This document shows, one piece after another, positions 59,657 to 64,000 of a stretch of 64,000 nucleotides of DNA. Position numbers and translations under genes: made by a program. The first letter of the stretch is position 1. Every line of letters starts with the position of its first letter. The notes beneath the pieces were generated by a model, which saw nothing but the letters and a program-made list of their open reading frames with translations, made no database searches and was not told the DNA's origin. This stretch comes from Sthenelais limicola (Eukaryota; Annelida; Polychaeta; Phyllodocida; Sigalionidae): NCBI GenBank assembly GCA_942159475.1, contig OW804100.1, positions 7,022,127 through 7,086,126 on the forward strand. Reading direction: 5' to 3'.

Positions 59657-59690
<34 letters not shown>
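59637..59690 (+). repeat. Poly-T tract
   Basis: Two T runs, the second about 30 bases. Confidence 0.95.
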
Positions 59691-59693
<3 letters not shown>

Positions 59694-60283
59694 TAGGACT
59701 CTTTTTCAAGATTATTTGTTTATATTGATATCAATCGAATTCACTCACCACAGTATATCACACATGGTTAAGCAGGGAGCTTCCCAACCATCTCAGCTTC
59801 TGTGTCAATGGCCTGAAATCATGAAAACCTTATAATTAATACAGAGCAACATACAACTATGACAATTAATGTATATTCCAAATCAATGGAAACAGCTAGG
59901 TGGCAGCATTATTCATATTACGCTGCATCAACTTTTTCCCAGTAAAAACTTGAACTTCCTTTATCGATTATGGGTGAATCTGCCCAAAACCAACATCTAA
60001 AAGGCGATCGTCGATTTTTTGTCACAGATAATCTTGGAATCTGTGATGTTTCCAACCGTAAATTTCCGTCGACGATTTATGCATCGGAATATATCGGGCC
60101 TGGGAAGGTATCTGGGGGGAAAATGTGCTTTTGAAGCCCTTTTTAATCGGGATATCCACGCTCTTTTTTTAGCCTGTTGTATGGACAAATGTTCCATCAC
60201 ATGACCACCACGTGTATGAAAACCTAATGACGTCATGCCTTCATGTCTCACCAATGATCCAAGGGTAATGTGTAACTCTTATA

Positions 60284-60790
60284 ACGGAGAGAGAGAGGGT
60301 GGTGGGGAGAGGAAGGGGAGGAAGAGGGAGGATGGAGTAGAGGGGAGAGAGAAGAGGGGGGAGGTAGGAAGGGGAGAGAGCGGAGCGGCAGAGGGAGAGG
60401 GAGAGAAAATAAGAGGGGAAAAGAGGGTTGGGGAATAGTAGAGTGGAAGGGGATGAAAAAGAAGGGGTGGCATGAGGAATAAAGAGAGAATAAGGGAGGG
60501 AGAGGTGGAGTAGAGGGAGAAGAAAGCGGGAGACAGAAGCGGGAAGGGAAGAGAGAAAAAGAGAGGAGGGGGAGGTGGGGAGGGAGAGAGCAGTGGGGGA
60601 AGGGGAGAGCGAAGACGATGGGAGGGAGAGGGTGGGGAGTAATCTGAAAGGAAGAGGGAGAAGAAAATAGAGGGGGTGGGATATAAGGGATAGAGAGAAG
60701 AGGGGGAGAGAAAAGGATGGGAGGGAGAGGGAGAGGGAAGGGGAAGTGGGAAACGATGGGAGGGGGAAGGGGAGAAAGAAGAGGGGGTAG
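60284..60790 (+). repeat. Purine-rich (GA) low-complexity tract
   Basis: About 500 bp nearly free of C and T on plus (gagagagagggtggtggggag and variants). Triplex (H-DNA) capable. The 187-codon minus-strand frame is an artefact. Confidence 0.9.
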
Positions 60791-61327
60791 TCAGCTTTAA
60801 CATGTGATGGCAGTCTGATCTCTGCCTTATGTATAAGAGCATGTCAGTAGGCGTCCAGGAGCCTACACATGAAGAGACGTGTAGCAGGTTTAATGATCCG
60901 CAACATGTCAGTTATACTTCCGGCCAGACACCCGAAATTCTCTTATTGAAAGGGTCTCGCGGTCAAAGAATCTACGGACATCGAGCAACATGTGCGCAAC
61001 ACTTGCGTCAACGTTTTTCCCTGGGATGAAGATGGATTGTGAGGTTAAGTGGAATGTGATGCCCAACCAAGTGAGAGACAGGGTTGGGTCGACCAGCTTT
61101 TTGCCATAACTGATGAATGTTCAACATTTTAGGGCCATCGCCCATCTGGAGCTACACCTGCCTAAACACCTCCGTCGCATGGCAGGTCTATTCCCTATTA
61201 TTGAGGTTATAAACCAAATATAACTACCATAGGCCTACCACCCAATGCTGACCAATGTTCGAAAACCCTCAGTAGTTGATTAGACTTGTTTTGTCGTAGT
61301 AGCTGAGAATGTAGCTTTAACTCCCAC

Positions 61328-61568
61328 ATAGGTGAAATCCCGAACAAATGTACAATTCGTCTCCACCAATCCTCTCAAACCATCCAAATTAAAGGCAAAA
61401 ATCAGGTTAAAAATACAGTTTAACATAACATAAACAGATAGTTTAAATCAAGGCAATACTAAATATACTCAGATATACCTAGTATTGACAATTTCTCAGT
61501 CTAATTTAGTAGAATTTACTAAATGTGTAGATCTGCTGATTATACATTTTCTGAAGATCTGACCCGTA
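61328..61568 (+). mobile_element. MITE, copy c
   Basis: gaacaaatgtacaattcgtc at the left; tatacattttctgaagatct gaccc at the right. Interior (ggcaatactaaatatactca gatatacc) matches copy b. About 240 bp. Confidence 0.75.
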
Positions 61569-61569
61569 T

Positions 61570-63700
61570 ACAGCATGCTCACGCTGTTCGCACCATGTTG
61601 TATTATGGAATATATTTATTATTGGTAAGCAAACAATACATACAAAGAGCAAATATAGATTTACCTGCTGACTCTAATGATGGTCCACTCGCCCTGGATC
61701 ATAGTGACAAGGACAAGGAACTGCCTATTGACTGATTTTGGGAGGTTCTTGACAAGAGTAGATCAACTGGAATCCATTGCCTTCCAGGAGGATGACGTCA
61801 CGGTTTTATGAACGACATGGAAGACCTGCAGAGAAACCGATTGGAAACCACAGCACAGCTAACATCAACATTACTGATGTCTACTGACTAATGAGCCCAC
61901 ATTTATTGACAAAATGAATTTGTTTACAGGCCAAACAATATTTTTACAATAAACAAGAGCTCTTCATTTTAAGGAATAGTTCGTTTAACTTTGAAAGTTT
62001 TGTAAAAGAGTTTTGGGAAATTGGAAAATTTTGTAAGATTGGAAAGTTTCGTAAAATTTGAGTCTATAGAATAATTTGTGACTACTAATCTATTGAAATG
62101 TTCAGTCAATTAGTGGCCTGGTACAAGCCCATACACCATTCTGTGTGTAGAGTCATGTAGAGTCCACCTCAGCCATACCATTGTAGAGTTTCACTGGTCT
62201 TTTTTTATTTGAATAGGGAGGTATACAATAATATACCTCTCTGATTTGATATATCATGTTTCCTCATTGAGGGGGGTGGAATGAACATTAGGGCCATTCT
62301 GAAATAAAATGCAATTAGAAGGAAGAGCCTACTGGACCCCCTTGAGCCTCAGTGCAACCCATTCACCCCACTACAAGAATAGATGTCCAGACGTGATGAC
62401 TGTAAAGGGTGTTTACTTTCATCAGGATCTGAATCTGTCAATTGTATACTCAAGAGCGCCTAAGAAATTTCCAACTGCCTGACTACTTGCTCTTGAGATA
62501 AACAGTTGAGCTGATTACATACACTTACTTGGAAGGGGAGATAGAGTTAGCAGGTGGTGTCATGGCTCACCTGGAAAATAAACAGAAATTTACTTTATTG
62601 AAACAAATTCTGATCCAAACTGTATACAATGTTCTCATATGGCTTAGTAAAAACAACAAAGGTTAACTTCACAATCTCTCTAGAACTTTCTATCAAACTA
62701 TTTCATTTATTCTCTTACATCCCAATAATCATTGATGTTTAAATCAAATGGTACATTTAATATCAATGATTTCCAAAGAACAAGAGTAAAACCTACACAA
62801 AGTACTTAAGAACAATACAAACTATTAAAAAGATGCATTGCCCTCACCTCTATATATGTAGAACAGCATAGATGGCCTGCCGAACTCATCTCCATCAGTG
62901 TAGCCCACAATAGTCCACCGCAGCAATCAGGCACATACATGACATGACACAGGGATGAAAGTGGGACATGGCAGAAATACTGGAATATTTATGTCAAGGG
63001 GTAAAAGTTTGTGAATTTTGAGTGAAATTCTACAACTTTTTATGTTTCGAAAAATACTGAACACTTTCATCCCTAACAATAACACAACAATGCAAACATG
63101 ATAACATAACAATGCAAACATGACATAACATAGCAATGCAAACCCCCTATTCTAGTTATCAATCGCAACAACGCGCAACCACTCTTGCCTCAGCTGAAAA
63201 ATCAACAAGCAGATTAATATCACCTTTTTCCTTTTGTTCTTGTGCTTGTTCTGTAGGTGGATAGGAGCTGCAATGACCTAGCTTACCTTGTTGCAGACTG
63301 CATTGGCTGCTGGTTGACTTCATCGACTGCATTGGCTGCTGGTTGACTTCATGATCTGCATGGCTCTAAACGATGCTACCAGTTGATCAGTATCTGCAAG
63401 CATTTGGCACCATGATTAAACCAGGAGTCTGGCCATAGTGGATACTGTACTCAGCATGTTAAAGTTAAAGTAGTGATAGCGATCTATGTCAAATAAGAGC
63501 ATCAATCCTGTAATGGATCTATGTCACATAAAAGTCTGTAGTATGTAATTATCTGAAATGAGTTTGGATATTAAATAAAGTATTCATGATAATTAGAACT
63601 GCCTCATTAGTGCAATATTATTTTAAAGCTACTTTCTCTGATATTTTCTATAGAAATGTCAAATGTTATTTAGAGAGCAAATACCAGGCCCCACCTTGTT
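61570..63700. other. Mostly non-coding stretch
   Basis: No certain gene. On minus, 62905-62866 reads WTIVGYTDGDEFGRPSMLFY up to a GTGAGG donor without a clear acceptor. 62571-62530 has an acceptor, ATG and GTAAGT donor. Either could be a 5' exon of a minus-strand gene. A 28-bp direct repeat lies at 63296-63351 (gactgcattggctgctggtt). Confidence 0.35.
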
Positions 63701-63789
63701 TTAAGAGCATGTGTCTCATTCATGACGTTGAAAGTAAATATTCGCAATTAAGTTGTTGGTAATCACAAAAATGTACACCGATACTGTAG

Positions 63790-63997
63790 GATCAGCCATC
63801 TTTGCACTGACATTATAACTAGAATCCGTTAGATGGCAGCCTGGATGGTCACGTGACTCTGCCATCCACACTAGAATCAACAGCATGTTATACAGACTCT
63901 CGTTAGTGGGTCTAAACAGTGCTGCCAGCTGCCGTCTAAAAAAGGCATTTACAAAGGCAGGAAAAAAACATCTATGCTTATGCCGCCATTTACCCAT
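63790..63997 (-). promoter_or_regulatory. Candidate promoter or first exon at the right edge
   Basis: gtcacgtgac (63848-63857) is a perfect palindromic E-box of the USF/MITF/TFEB (CLEAR) type. YY1-like aaagatggctga (minus, about 63800) and aaatggcggcat (minus, about 63985) lie nearby. A 93-codon minus frame starts at ATG 63997 (MGKWRHKHRCFFPAF) but has no recognisable domain. Confidence 0.35.
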
Positions 63998-64000
63998 GAT

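Noticed and set aside
59997..60254. 85-codon minus frame as a THAP-like fragment
   Set aside because: No Cys/His pattern of a THAP domain and no splice context; left unassigned.
59022..60842. Long Pro/Ser frames (up to 187 codons)
   Set aside because: Artefacts of purine-rich arrays; no composition or motif of a protein.

Overview
The window is eukaryotic nuclear DNA from an invertebrate animal. Genes are split by GT-AG introns, polyadenylation signals are AATAAA, and the sequence is AT-rich and crowded with animal-type mobile elements (PIF/Harbinger, Penelope-like, Gypsy-type LTR, a LINE tail, many MITEs) and tandem arrays. The species cannot be read from the sequence; a marine spiralian or another aquatic invertebrate would fit. 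All calls come from reading the bases; no search was run.

Layout. (1) 0.4-4.4 kb, minus strand: phase-consistent exons of one host gene, apparently a C2-domain protein. Further plausible exons lie at 22.8 kb, 36 kb (weak) and 50.7 kb, so most of the window may be introns of this gene. (2) 5.04-14.89 kb: a complete PIF/Harbinger transposon with 26-bp perfect TIRs. It carries a five-exon DDE transposase (+) and two paralogous Myb/SANT genes (-), plus dispersed promoter-like modules. (3) 15-35.8 kb: intronic or intergenic DNA with minisatellites (69-, 118- and 34-bp units), a solo-LTR-like segment, a short retro-insertion with 17-bp flanking repeats, and candidate promoters. (4) 36.7-43.2 kb: a decayed Gypsy-like retrotransposon with two nested insertions, inside outer inverted repeats. 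(5) 43.4-47.4 kb: a 1.85-kb TIR element and a Penelope-like reverse transcriptase fragment. (6) 49.7-50.4 kb: a tRNA-Asp(GTC) gene cut in its T arm by a 0.69-kb element. (7) 51.55-58.86 kb: a large element with ~0.6-kb modular inverted arms full of YY1-like motifs, inserted into a purine minisatellite. It carries a broken gene with FEN/XPG-like (PIN-fold) motifs, and three later insertions sit inside it. (8) 59-64 kb: purine-rich arrays, a MITE copy and a possible promoter at the right edge.

The two most notable objects are the Harbinger element with a duplicated accessory gene and repeated regulatory modules, and the inverted-arm element whose only visible gene looks like a FEN-type nuclease family and not a classical DDE transposase.
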